A stretch of DNA of 64,000 bases from Anarhynchus alexandrinus (taxonomy: Eukaryota; Chordata; Aves; Charadriiformes; Charadriidae). Each line of letters opens with the position of its first letter. Position 1 is the first letter of the stretch. The translations under genes were made by a program, and so were the position numbers. Under the pieces are notes generated by a model. That model saw only the letters and a list, made by a program, of their open reading frames with translations. It was not told where the DNA came from and did not search any database. Positions 1-12,300 of the stretch are shown here, piece by piece. Where the stretch lies: the NCBI GenBank assembly GCA_008711295.1, contig VUYV01000073.1, forward strand, positions 905,484-969,483, given 5' to 3'.

Positions 1-3000
1 CCACTGTGTCCTTGGCCAGGACTTCCCCCCACTTCCCTCTTGCACCTGCTTTGGTGCTTAGGAGGCCATACCATGAGCTGCTTGATGGGGTGAATCCAGC
101 CAACAGCTAACTAAACTAAAGACGTGGTTGGATTTTGGGTAACTCAGCAGATCATCTCACCTCATGCTCTTGAAACTAGGGTTGAGGCAAAGGAGCTAGT
201 GACAGGAAAAAGGGACTGATGGCTTGAGGCTGCAGTACAGCTGCACCCTTGATCTACCACCCCATCAAACTGGATGAAAGAGGTACTTCTTTAGTGGATA
301 GTGAAGTAGATCCTGGAAACTTTTCTAAGCCAACATCCGATATTCTTGGACTTCTGGTCCACAGTGGGATAAGGTAACCTTAAAAGCCTGAAAAACATGT
401 CCTTTCAAGCTTGCAAGAGTCTTTCCTCATGGAGAGGCAAACTGAAGAAGTGAAATTAGTGGTCTAAATTAGTCTGAAATTAGTCTGTCTCTTAGGAGCA
501 TGTCTCCTTTTTAAAGGTGAAAGGGATGTTCCTCATCCCACTTCAGTTAAGATGAAGAGATTGTTTCTTTTCTTACTTATGGGAGATTTGGCCTCCCACT
601 GCACACAAGGACAAGGTCTGCTTGGGTGCATGCGTAACTGGAGCAAAGTCAATGAGGTTGCATTTGTAAAACTGAGAAGGTGATTTGGCTCAGGGTTTGT
701 AACTGGAGAAAGGAAGCACTTTTGTCTGTTGATTTATAGGGAATTAGTGTATGGCTAAAATAGGTCCACCCATTTGCTGTGCTTTTTTTCCAAGGATTGT
801 TCTCTGATGGACTTTTGGTCATGATGGAAACAGTTTCACCGTGTAGGCCTGCCAGATGGCATTGAATTTGCCCTGGAGCCAAAACATGTGGACAGTGTTG
901 GATTCATACTTGTCAGAGGAACCTCTACTATATGTACCAGCTTCCAGTGATGACTTTAGTCCTCATTTTATTTGTACTTGGACATAAACTTTGAATTCTG
1001 GCATATCAAAGGCCATTGTATGATGGCCTAAATTCTGCATATTCATTTGATATGAAGCCCTGTTGAGCAATTCCATTACTTACATTCTGTTTCTCTGCCC
1101 ACTGGTTTCATAAGATTTTTGTCAGCATTTTTTCAATACATTAATGTTGGTTTTGTCGTTGAAGTTGACTGAGAATTGAACTGGTATTGAAGCTGTAAAA
1201 CTGTCGGTGTGATGTAGTGGCAAGGACAAGACATCTGTTTAAGTACTTGCTTGGTTGCGTTTTCTGGACAGCCCGATTGCCCCATAGGTAGAACCTGAGC
1301 ACACCTGGGCATCTGAAAAAGGATAAAATATCATCCTTGTACTGATGAGAAACAGATGCAGGAACACGGTGAATTATTGAAGGTCATGAAGGAAATCAGA
1401 AAGGTTGGGATCCTAGATCTCATCCACCCCACGCCAGGAAGCTGTATCCTATGATTTCTAGTATGATTGCTAAGTTTGCTTCCTCTCTCCTGAGAAACGT
1501 GAGACTCTTCCCATTGCTGAGATACCTGTTCTTATCACAGGAGGCATGGGCACACCTTTACGACTTGGGAATTAAGACTCATTGCCCTGAAAACTGGCAC
1601 ATTTAGAGAGTAGCTAGCTGTAGCGTGGTATTTCAAGGGGAAATGGTCTGAGGGGCACAACCAACAGTTAGTAGCTGCTCTGTTGTTGCTTTTACATGCA
1701 GTTCAGAGAGTTTAGTAGCTGGAACATCGAGTTTGAGCAGCTTTTGGGCTACTCTGTGCGTGAAACCATGCGGTCCCATGCAAGGACAGGTCCTTTCTCA
1801 TAGAAAAGCCATTTGTAAAGAACGGGACCTTGTTGGCAAAGTTTTCCTTAAATAGGCTGGTATCTTGCAGATATGGGTGTGTTGATATAAATTGTATGGC
1901 TGCAAATAGTTAATTGTTTCTGTACCCAGGTTTAACTGCGGAGTGGTCTGCTTGGTGAAGAGCATCAAGAAGAAGTTCCTATTATTTTAAAGCCGTAGCT
2001 GTCTGATGCTAATTATGAGAAACATGTCATGTTGAAACAGGGTTTTTTTAAAATGAATTTCCATAAACAGCTCATAGACAGGTTTATTCCACGCTGGAAG
2101 AAGTCTGACTGCACTTTAATGTAGATACCTGGATTGGTGATTAGGAAAAGATTGTTAAACAACTGGAATTTAAATACCGGTACGGCTTCATTGTAATAAT
2201 TTCCCCAAAGGCACATTGGTAATTCTGCTAAATAGAGAGTTTAATAGACTTTAATAATGTGTACTTTGGAGACCCTATACACAAAGGAATTATGCATAAA
2301 ACATTCATTATGGTAAACTGCTACCTTTGCATGTAACGAGGAATCTGTCAGAACAAAACTGGCGCGTTGTGTGTGGCAACACATCGTTGGGCATTAATGG
2401 GCAGAAGTCATTATCACCGCCTTACCTATCGCTTCACCTCTTGTGATCAAAGTTGCAGCCCAGATTGTTTTATCTAACAGTCAATGAATTATCCGAGGTA
2501 GACATTAGTTTATTGTCTGAGAAGTCCTTTGCCGGCAGGAGGGCCTTGGTGGTTCACTGGGCTTTGTTTTCCTTTGACGTGCCCGTTTGGCATCAAGAGA
2601 AGAGATACCTGATAGGAAACACAGAATAGCCACGTTTAAAAAAAAAAAAGGAAAGAAAGAAAAGAATACCATAAAAACAACCTTAGCAAGCGGCTCTAAG
2701 CAAGTTTAGTGTTGGATTTTGATTTGATTTCACTGTGCTGCTGCTGAGGGCCCTGCTGGAGAACAGGCGAGAAGGAGGAAGGAGCAGATGCTTTTGGTAG
2801 AACAGTAGGGCATTTATCTCTTTTAATGAGGTAACATCATTAGTGCTGACAAAGTGCTGCAAATCAATACATGTAATGGACTGCTGCTGTCTTTCAGTAG
2901 TGCACAGGCTGTTGTACTTCTCAGCATTTGAATCTGCTGAATCACAGGTCAGGCTTTATCTCCTGTCTGATGCTGTTTGTTTTTGGGTTTTTTAACCATT

Positions 3001-3288
3001 TGTTTTTTCCCCCTCCCTAATCTTTGCCTTTGATCTCCGAGAACTGGAGCACACCTCCAGGATATGTTTTGGGGCAGGCAGAAGTGTACTGATTTTACCA
3101 GGACGGGAGCGCATTGAAATGCCGCGTACATCCATTGCGGTGCAAGGGACCTTCTCTTTAATTGGAAAGCGTGAGGATGCTAATGTCTATTTGAGCCTGA
3201 TTCCTTCTGCCTGAAATGGCTGCAGATTTTGGTTTGCGTGTTGTTTCTTTCTCCCCCCCCTCCCTTGCCCTCTGCCTGCTTCCTTTAG
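1..3288. other. Unique non-coding DNA, nothing recognised
   Basis: AT-rich sequence with no CR1 tail, no splice-bounded open frame and no recognisable repeat. It contains a short A-run near 2638-2650. The part from about 2230 to 2540 is rich in TAAT-type homeodomain-like words and might be a conserved non-coding element, but conservation cannot be judged from one sequence. A long pyrimidine tract at about 3242-3286 leads into the exon-like piece that follows. Confidence 0.5.
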
Positions 3289-3589
3289 AGCAGTGGTGTC
3301 ATGTCAGCCACACTAATCATGTCAGCCCATGGCACTGATGACCCTGACATTCAGCAACAAAGAGCTGCAGAAGAAAGGAGACAGCGAGGTGGCTGTGGCG
3401 CTGGACAAGGAGCAGCAGCGGGTGGGGGGAAATCTGAAGGTCAAAGCATTTCCCTGTACAAAATCCGTCAGTGTAAAAATCGTGTACACGGTTGTATGCA
3501 AGGTGACCAAGGGAAGAAGCGAGATGGATGTAAATGGAGATCCATCCTTTATTCCTCACTTTTCAGATGGTAAACATGACAGCACATGA
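3289..3589 (+). other. Exon-like open segment behind a strong acceptor-like tract (unproven)
   Basis: A pyrimidine run of about 45 bases ends in TTTAG at 3288, a good splice-acceptor shape. Two frames stay open afterwards. One runs from the acceptor through ATG 3301 to about 3573. The other starts at ATG 3329 and ends at 3589, including LQKKGDSEVAVALDKEQQ. The minus strand is also open over the same bases, which weakens the coding reading. No family is recognised. Possible donors (AAG before GT at 3440 and 3503) are weak. It could be a lineage-specific or non-coding exon, or chance. Confidence 0.15.
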
Positions 3590-6500
3590 CTGTAATAGTA
3601 TGAAAATAACAAAAGGAAAAAAAAACCTGCAAGTCAAATCTATGTTTGAAAAAGCCTGGAGGTTTTAATAATGTCTCTTTTAAAAATTACTTTATTCCCC
3701 TGGAACTCCCATCAAAACCATATCATCCTCCACTGCAAACAGGTAACGTTTGAGGTATGCTGTCTGTTTATCGTAGGGCCCGGGAGTGACACTTGGGCAT
3801 CCGTGCTGATTCCAGGAAAAGAGGCTGTCGGTAAAAAAGATTCATCTGAANTCCTCTTTCTTTTTTTATCTGCATGCCCCTCCCATCCTGGGCTTCCCAA
3901 CACCTGCTTGTGGTGAAAGAATATAAACAGAATTGCAAGATTCCTCAGCATTAACTGTTGCCTGACAGCTCCAGCTAAGCACTGTAAGGTCATCTGGTTT
4001 TTCCTCTTCAGTTTTGTTTCTTGCTCTCCGCCACACATCCAACAAGCCTCTGCAGCATCCTCGGGTGGTACCATCCCTGGTGGAAGACCTCCCCATGTTT
4101 TTGCCCTGCTGTGATCTGAAAGTCAGTCGTGTTTGCCAGAGTTGATACGAATCCAGAGTTGGGGGTCTCTCATTGCCCACCCCTCTCATGTTACCCTCGG
4201 ACTGAACAGGGGGACACGACTGAGAGCCAAATAAGCCTTTCGGTCACAGTTGGTGGGACCACATATTAGCTATGCATTGAAGTATCGTCCAGTAGCAACA
4301 CTGCTGAGTGTCCATTTGGGTTAAGACTAGGTAAGGTTCTGCTAATAGTTGTTACTTTTGTTAAATTTAATTGGTGCTCCCACTGGAGAGATCAGAGGGG
4401 TACGCTTCAGCGACACCCAGGTTACAGTCAGCATTCCTCTCTGCTGAAATGAAAGCATCGTTCCTGCAAAGCAAAAATCCCACTGGCGTTTTGTTACCTC
4501 CTTGTGCTCTCAACCATCTTGAACTGGCAGAAAGTAATGGTCAACAGATGTAGAAAAGGTGTCATCTTGGAAAAGCTCTAAAGACCTTTTTTTTTTATTT
4601 ATTTCCCCCCCAACGCCCCGTTCCCAGAACAACCCTTTTATAAATCAACATTTCTGCATCACATACCACAGACTTTCTGTGCTATCTTATTCCAACTGTG
4701 AAACCAAAGTTCACTTACCTCCCTTCCAAGGTTGGAATTACAGAAACCTTACGCACATCTCACCCTCCTCTTGCTGCAGGCACTCCAGTCCAATAAATAC
4801 ATACTTGGCCGAGTTTTACTGCCCTTTACCCAGTTAACTAAAAACAAATGCCTTCTGCTTTGTTAAAGGCAAGTCATGCCTACTTCTGTTGCTCCAGCCA
4901 GCAAAGTTTCTCAACCAGCTTGGCCTCCAAGGGACTGATTCCTTTTTAGTGACTCTGAAACAGTTACCAAATCTTTCTGTAATCAACATAAGAAAAGAAA
5001 ATAACATAATCATGGGCTCTAAGGAGAGGAACTAGCTGGTCATACTCTTCTCCAAGTCTACGGATGAACCACCTTTGCTCTCCTTTCCTCAGTAAAACTG
5101 TGGCAAAAGTATCGTGATGGAGGGCAGAGGGACAGGGGATGGAAGGGTTTGAGAAGTAAAGAGCTGTTGACGTAATAGGCTCCTGTATTAAGATTATCTA
5201 CTTTTCATTTTTTTCTTATGGATGGTGTATTCAAACTATTTTAGCACTGCATCTGAACTTGGCACAAGAGAAAATGCAGAGCTGCTCGTTAGTATTGTTT
5301 CAGAGCAGGCGTAGAGGTGATCCTGCCGCAGCCTCGGCTGCTCGTAAGGCTTGGTGGCTACCTCTCCTAGCTAACACAGGGCAAAGCGTCGATGGAGAAG
5401 GGCGGCTAGCATGTGATTGCAGCACTGGTGGGCCAAATCGTGTTTGCCCGACTTTCCTGGGTGGTCGCCTGGCTTGTACACAGCACATGGAAATAGATCT
5501 TCTGGAATGTGAAACCGTGCCTTCTGCATTTCTCCCACAAGTATTTTATAGTTTTGACTGGCATGCACGAAGGAAATGGAGAATAATAGAAGAAAAAACT
5601 TATATAACCCTTCAGCTGTGCTTCCTTTCCATACCAAGGTTTTGCATTTAAAGTAAAGCGACCAGTCTGTGTTATTGTCTAAGTCTTTTTTTAAATTTAG
5701 TGATGAGTATTTTGGTAAATGAGTGAAGGTTTGTTTTGTTGTTTTTTTTTTTCCTTGCACTCATCTCCAGTTTAGATAGTGAATACTTCTGTGTGTCTTC
5801 ACTCAGAGAAACTGAATCGATGTGGGTTTAGTGATCGGGTAATCTGATTCTTAAAAATTCAAAAGATCACTTTGTCCAAGACAGGTTTATTTGATTCCCG
5901 GTTTTACAGAAATAGGTTATGAAGGGACCTTAAGTGTTTGGGGTTTTTTTTGTTGTTCTTTTCTTTTACTGGTTATAAACCAGTAAGTATCCGGGCTTTT
6001 GTAAGTCTCGTACATGAGTGCTGGCTGTGGGATGAGGAGAGGAGAACATATGACCAGCATCTCTCTTTCCTAGTTCTGTATAGATATGGCAGCCATCTAT
6101 TCACTAGCTCTGTGACCATGGCTCTTAATGTTTGATGTAAGATAGAAGCTGCATGTCTTTTCAGTCCCTTCACGGACAGAAAAGCCAAGTCCATGTCAGC
6201 AGGACTCCTTTCTCCCTCGGGTTCAGCTGCACAGCCTGGAAAAGGCAGCCCACACACGTAAGGAGTTGACCTTTCGGAGCACGTTGAGGATCCAGCTTTG
6301 GTCCAACTGTGAATCAACCACTTAAGGCTGAGGATCCTTTGTACCGCCAGAGAAGTCGCCTGCCTGTAACAGTGGGATCTTTGCCCTGGAAGTGAGAGCT
6401 TAAAAAGACACAAACATTTAGAAGGGGCATTGAGGCAGCAATGCTACATAAATTAAATGAAAGCAAAGTAGTGCAAGAGGGTGGGGGGTGAATGGACATG

Positions 6501-7335
6501 TGCGAGTGAAAAAGAAAATGCTTGCTTTTCCCCCAGCTCTGCCCTTGGAGGTGGCCTCGTCCTCTAGGGACGTGGTCCCAGTTTTCTGAGAGATGCCCAA
6601 GTGCTCAAGTCACTCAGCTCAAGTCACTGAGCTTTGTAAATCTGAGGATAAGTGTTTCATTGTTTGCAAGGTGCCTTGCATTCATCTGCTGGGAACACGT
6701 AAAAAGCACACATGTAAAAATTACCCCTGCCTTTGCAGTGGCTTTCAAATTAAATGCCTTTTGTTTCGTTAGCACGACGGCTCCGTAGCCTGCTTTGGCG
6801 GGAGCTTGCTGAGGTGCTTCCCAGCGGCTTACATACAGCTCTTGGTTTCGTCTGGCAAGAGCAATCTATAATCCAGCAGTGTACAGGTAAGGGAGCCTTT
6901 CGGAGGCTCGTGGAAAAGGAGCGATGCATTCGGCTTGATGCTTAGAGAAGGTGAATATTCTGACGGTTTCCCACTGTGTCGCGCTATTCACTTTCGAAAA
7001 TTGCGGCTTGCATTTATCCTCTCAGTAGAACGAGGCACTCCTCTCGGGCTCCTGGAGGAGACCAAGAAGTGTACACTTAATTGCTTTGTGAATGATGTGA
7101 AGTCTTGGAATGCAATCTAGCCATTGCTCATTAACTAGCTGAACCTATTAAACCTGGACAGCGAGCAGGACTGAGTCGGCCGCCCTTGATTGCAGGCAGC
7201 TAATGGAGCTGTGGGAGCAAGCTGTGACTGCCGAGCGGAATTGGCAGTAGACTCCCATCAACCTTCTCTGTTTTGAACTCGCCCTACACTCCATTTAGAC
7301 TTCTGGCTTGGAGACAGATGATTTCAGAGCAGCAA
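3590..7335. other. Unique non-coding DNA, nothing recognised
   Basis: Mixed-composition sequence with short homopolymers (T-runs near 4589 and 5743) and no identifiable repeat family or gene. A single ambiguous base lies at 3851. A small local duplication, CTCAAGTCACT twice, sits near 6605-6630. Open frames of up to about 146 codons occur on both strands with no coding signature that I can recognise. Confidence 0.5.
3851..3851. other. Single N in the assembly
   Basis: One ambiguous base within otherwise ordinary sequence. The same one-N signature at 36865 marks a contig junction, so this position may also be a minimal-length gap rather than a base-call uncertainty. I see no duplicated flank here. 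Confidence 0.9.
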
Positions 7336-7350
7336 GGGGGGGGGGGGGGG
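7336..7350 (+). repeat. Poly-G homopolymer next to an N
   Basis: Fifteen consecutive G bases are followed by A and then a single N at 7352. Homopolymers of this kind are hard to sequence, so the N is probably a local assembly or consensus failure and the true G count is uncertain. Confidence 0.95.
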
Positions 7351-7351
7351 A

Positions 7352-7352
7352 N
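7352..7352. other. Single N beside the poly-G run
   Basis: An ambiguous base two positions after the G15 run. It is probably a consensus break caused by the homopolymer. Confidence 0.9.
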
Positions 7353-8904
7353 CGGAGGGTGGAAAGCATTGTCTTCCCAGCTATGTTCGCTTTGATCTCA
7401 AGTTAAAAGCAAACCAGAATTCGAATGGCATCGGTAATTTGACATTTAAACCTGCAGAAGCAGAGAGATTTGTCATCTGGCTGTGGCTGGCTTTGATTAT
7501 TGATTGGGTCTTGCACAGATGGTTCCGTTACACAATGCTAAAACAAAAGAAAATGCCTAAATAATGTGACTTGGCATCTCCTTGGTGTTTTTCTAGATCT
7601 GAGGGAATCAGCTGCTCTTACGAAATACGCATATAGGTGGTTTGCTGATGATGAAATATATCCTATCTTGCAAAAGAGCGTGGTAGCACTTTCTTGCGTC
7701 TTCACGCCATGCTAGCAGCACAGAAGAAAACAAAATTCACTCAGTGTTAACCGGATAATTGAGGGTTTGCTGGTTCTTTAGGTTTTTCAGTAGCTTGGTG
7801 AAAAATGAACAGAATTGAGATTTGCTCAGGAAATTCGAAGCGTTTAACCTTTTGAACACACGAGGGCCTCAACTGGAGATGGATACAGCCCTGGCTACGT
7901 AGCACTTACCTCCAGCGCAGTCTTGGCATTGCACCGGAGCGTTGTTTCTGAGCAGTTTGTGCCGCTTGCTGAATCGCCAGCGAGCGTCTCATCCTTCAGC
8001 GTTCACATGCCTCCCATCCCGTCGCACTTTGTGCCCAACCTTGTTTACCTTGAGGGTTTTGCCAGGATCACAGCTTGGTGGTGTGGCTCCAGGCCCAGTC
8101 AGACCGTCTGTCAAGGAGAAGGGGAGGAGAAGTAGTGGTTTTGACATGTTGCCTGAAGAAGGGCATGCCCAAATGTGCTTTGAAATCTTTGTTCGACTTG
8201 CTTGTTCGATACTTTTAAGCTGCTGTATATTGTGGGGTTTTTTTCCTGTTGTTTTGCCTTAATTTCCCCGTTGTGGAGAGATCGTTTCATGTCTAGTCTG
8301 GATTCCTACATTTTGTTTGTGCTGCTGGCAGATCCTATCAACACCCACTTTTCTGTGATATTTAAACTTTAAAAGATAAAATAAAAATCTTTGGTGTCAT
8401 AGAACACTGACTTGCTTGTAAAATAGTTCCATAAACCGGAGATGCTATTTAAAAATATTGTAGGAGTCTAGTAATACATTAGCATTTCATGCATTTCACT
8501 CTGAGCAGTCCCAAAGTACTTAAACCTGTAGTGCACGCCCGCAGCCCTGCTGAGATGCAGTCCCTGGGACAGAGGCTGTGAACCAGCCCTGTGTTTACTG
8601 AGGATGTGAGGAGTAATGGATGCGAGCAGCTTGAAACAAAGCGGCCAGAGTAATCTGCCTACTGGAGGAAAATGCTATGAAAACCATCAGTCTTGATGTA
8701 CGACAGCCTGGGGTTTGGCTCGGGATGCTCTCCGAATTGCGCACCCTGGGACCTGCACTGGGACACCCCCCCAGGCTTTGCCGCAGCTGCAGGTACAGCT
8801 CCGAGGCCAAGTATTTGGAGGGGCATCCACTGAACAAGTGTCCACGTGGGCTCTGTGTTAATACCTTGTTACCCTTAGTAATCTTCACTGCATGAAAGCA
8901 AATG
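7353..8904. other. Unique non-coding DNA, nothing recognised
   Basis: No repeat tail, no recognisable coding segment and no RNA gene. The open frames at about 7923-8262 overlap in two frames and resemble no known protein. Confidence 0.5.
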
Positions 8905-9230
8905 AAGGGGGCCTACAAGAAAGCTGGAGGGGGACTTTTTACAAGGGTATGTAGTGATAGGACGAGGGGTAATGGCTTTAAACTGGAAGAGGGTGGATTT
9001 AGACAAGATATTAGGAAGAAATTTTTCAGTATGAGTGTGGTGAGGCACTGGAACAGGTTGTCCAGAGGAGCTGTGGAGGCCCCATCCCTGGAGGTGTTCA
9101 AGGTCAGGTTGGATGGGGCTTTGAGCAACCTGGTCTAGTGGGAGGTGTCCCTGCCCGTGGCAGGGGGGTTGGAACTCGGTGATCTTCAAGGTCCTTTCCA
9201 ACCTAAACCATTCTATGATTCTACGATTCT
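8905..9230 (+). mobile_element. CR1 LINE, 5'-truncated 3' end
   Basis: A plus-strand 3' end of a chicken-repeat-1 LINE. The end of ORF2 is still readable as short pieces, for example VVRHWNRLSRGAVEAPSLEV from about 9037. The CR1 3' untranslated region follows (CCTGCCCGTGGCAGGG, then the AAGGTCCTTTCCAACC box), and the terminal short repeat unit related to ATTCTATG is at about 9210-9230. Like most genomic CR1 copies it is severely 5'-truncated. The frame is open over about 78 codons but lacks any catalytic domain, so it is not a functional gene. Confidence 0.93.
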
Positions 9231-9267
9231 TTTATTGATGTAAATGCCTAAATGCCTAATAGTGCAA

Positions 9268-9312
9268 TAGTTGAAGGTCCCTTCCAACCCAAACCATTGT
9301 GTGACTCTGAAC
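9268..9312 (+). mobile_element. Second CR1 3'-tail scrap
   Basis: About 40 bases after the previous copy, the CR1 3' box occurs again in the same orientation (AAGGTCCCTTCCAACCC, then AAACCATTGTGTGACTCTG). It is either a second, very short insertion or a local duplication of the tail of the first copy. The two tails differ in sequence, which favours independent origin. Confidence 0.75.
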
Positions 9313-12300
9313 GACCCCTTCATTTGTCAGCGGCTAAAAATGGAGTAACCCACTTTAGCTGTAAGCTAAGCTGGGCTGAGTTGTCTTGCGGTGGCCATGC
9401 CCCAGGAAAAGTATACAGATGGGCAGCCGCCGCCGGTCTTTGGTGGCTGCTGATTTCTTACACGATGCCAAAGTGGTTGTGTTCCCAACATGCTTAAAGC
9501 ATGTTTCTCTGTATCATCCTAGATATCCTTCAGCCCATTTTATATTTGGGTCCCTTTAAAACCACCGAGTTGCTCTCAGATTAGCTATTTTGTAAGTATC
9601 TCAGCTGGGGGGATGTAGAGCCTTAGTGTGAGGACAACAAAAAACATTTTTAGGTGATTTTGAGACACCAATTACTTCATTCTGGGAAATTCAGCCCTGC
9701 AGAGGCTAATAAAAACTAAAATGCAAGATTTTATAATGTTTAGCAGAACTAATACCACAGTGCATTCTCTGGTTATCATTTCAAAACCTCGGTGACATTT
9801 TATCTGAATGTTCCCATACAGGCGACGTTTTGTTCACGTGTGAGAATGTCAGGAGCAGTTGGGGGTGGAACAGCAACTTCACTGGTGTATAAGAGGGATC
9901 CGTTTTCCAAAAGGAATTACGTCATGTCCATCTGTGATGTCACAGCTCAGGGCTCAGTGAGCTGGCAACAGCCTCTGAGTCTGGTTTTTCTAACCAAGCG
10001 GCATATCAGCATGTACTCCTTTTTCACTCTTTAAAGAAAACTAAGTGATTCGTTCTTTCAGTTTTAAAATACATCATCTCTAAAAGAGAGGAAATTTAAA
10101 AAGAAAAGAAAAAAAAGAACTATTTTATTTTCATCTGACATGGCTCTGTTAGGCAGAAAGAGCCTTCTGATACATTGAGTTAGGAAGTAATTAGTCTTGG
10201 GAGTGTGAGATGGGTTATAATCTTAATGTCATTTTACCATTACTAAAACAGGCTAATTTTGTCCTTCGTTAATCCATGCAAATCCCATTGATTTAACAGT
10301 GTTGTATGGATGAAAATAAGAAACGCGGCTGGCCTATATTTTGGGATCTCCTTGCCTAGTGTAAAAGCTTAACGGAGCACATTGTTTAATGAGGCGGCCG
10401 TCCCTCCTGTACGCTGGAGCACCTCTACCAAAATGCTGGCACAAGCCAGAGCATCGCGTGCAACTGTTGCTGTTTCAGAACTAGCAGGTGAAACACAAAA
10501 CCTTTCATTTCTCTAAATTCAGCAGAATATGTGTACGCGTAATTTGTCAGTATGTTATAGCAAAATAGGCTAAGAGCAGAAAACATTTCTAGAGATGGCG
10601 AAACCTGCTTTAAATGAAATGAGAGGCTTTAAAAGCTTACACAGATCTTGAAAAACACAAAGGGCTGGACCGTTTCAGTCAAATTTAGAATCTCCACCTA
10701 CTTACACAGGAACACATTTAGGTCAGTGCTTTGTGCTTTGCAAAATCGTCTCCCTAATCTCCTTCGGAGCATTTCTGACTGTGATTTCGGTGGAGGGGGA
10801 GGAAAGTGCTTCCAGGCTGAGACTTGTAGCTAAGTTGTCATACAGAGTTAATCTGTTGAAAGACTGAAGTGGTGTAGATAGATAGGCGCTGAATTCTGAA
10901 ACCTGCTATTTACCGGCAAATACACTTGTGTGCGGGTACTAATTGTTTGGAAGCATTTAGCCAAGGTATCCAGAAACTTTAGGGTTTTTAAAATTATTTG
11001 CCTAAACCATGGAAGCAAATTCTAGTTACCCGGCTTGATCTCGCTTTGTTTGTGTGTTTCAGTGAGACTCAGAGAGGTTGTGTCAGATGATCTCTTCTAT
11101 ACGCAGTTTCTTGCATTCGTCAAATAAGTGGAGCAGAAACACGGTGTCCTCCTTTCTCTGCCCCCTTTTTTATTTAATGAAACGGGAAATGTTGAAGCTA
11201 CTGGAAACCTTGATGTGACATTTCTTGATTCAACGGTGCCATCTCTTAGATTTGGGCTCTGTAAGCATGTTACAAACATCAAAAGCTCCTGTATCGCTGG
11301 TCTTCTGTAGTGCTGTTGTTTTATGAAGTTGGTAAGGAATAATCAGGCTAATATAGAAGACAAATACATATTTTAAAAGACATAATGAAAAGTACTTCCT
11401 TGGCAGATGATATTAGTGATAAAGCTGTTGGTCAAGCTCTCCATTACCATAAAGGATCCCGAGTTTGAGTGTGGTGTGAGAGGACTTGGGATAATGGGAG
11501 ATGGGGTTGGGATTTAGGATATCTTTAACCAGCATCCTGCGAGCAGAGGCTCCAACAAGATTGTAGCTGGTGCAGTTGTGATTGCAGTGTGAATGTGGCA
11601 TCACGTAAGTGAGACTGAGCCTCCTGGGAATGAACAGTGGTACTCTGTCTTCCGTGAAACCCCCATGTGCTCACCCACATCGGTATGTACGGCTGTTGCC
11701 CACCTGCTAATGAAGAACAAAACAAAGAAGTTTTGCAAAGAAGTCTTCCCTTCACATTCATCCCCCAATTATTCCTTTTTCTGTCTGCTGAGCAGGCTCT
11801 AAAATGGAAGGCAAGAGAGTTACAGGAGTAGAGGGCTTAAACTAAGGAGGAGGTGACCCTGTGTGCTCTCCAGGCTTCCCAAGTATCTCAAGTGCTTGCT
11901 TTTGGGAACGGGGATTGGGGCCCATTCCTGTTTGTTTGGGCTGATGCTTCAGGTCTTCCCTTTCCGCATCTGCACTTACTGCTTTTTCGCAAGCAATAAA
12001 ATCAAAAGCTGACATCAAACCCGATCTTGATGGAGCATTGTGGTGACAGGTAATATTAAAACATACTCCATCAAAGAGGGCTAATTGTCAAGAGGTAAAA
12101 CCAAAACTGCAGCACAGTCACGCACTTCGTTGTCTAGCCATTACAAGGCCAAACAAAGAAAGATAGGTATCACAAAATTGAAATTCATAATCAAAGCAAA
12201 TGAAGCAGTATTGTAGTTACTTGGGGCAACAGAAGCTAGCTGTTCTCTTGCGAATCTGAAATAGTCATTTCAGTCTTCCTTCAACTTCTTCTTTTCTTCA

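Noticed and set aside
5973..6413. 146-codon open frame on the minus strand
   Set aside because: No recognisable motif and no splice or promoter context.
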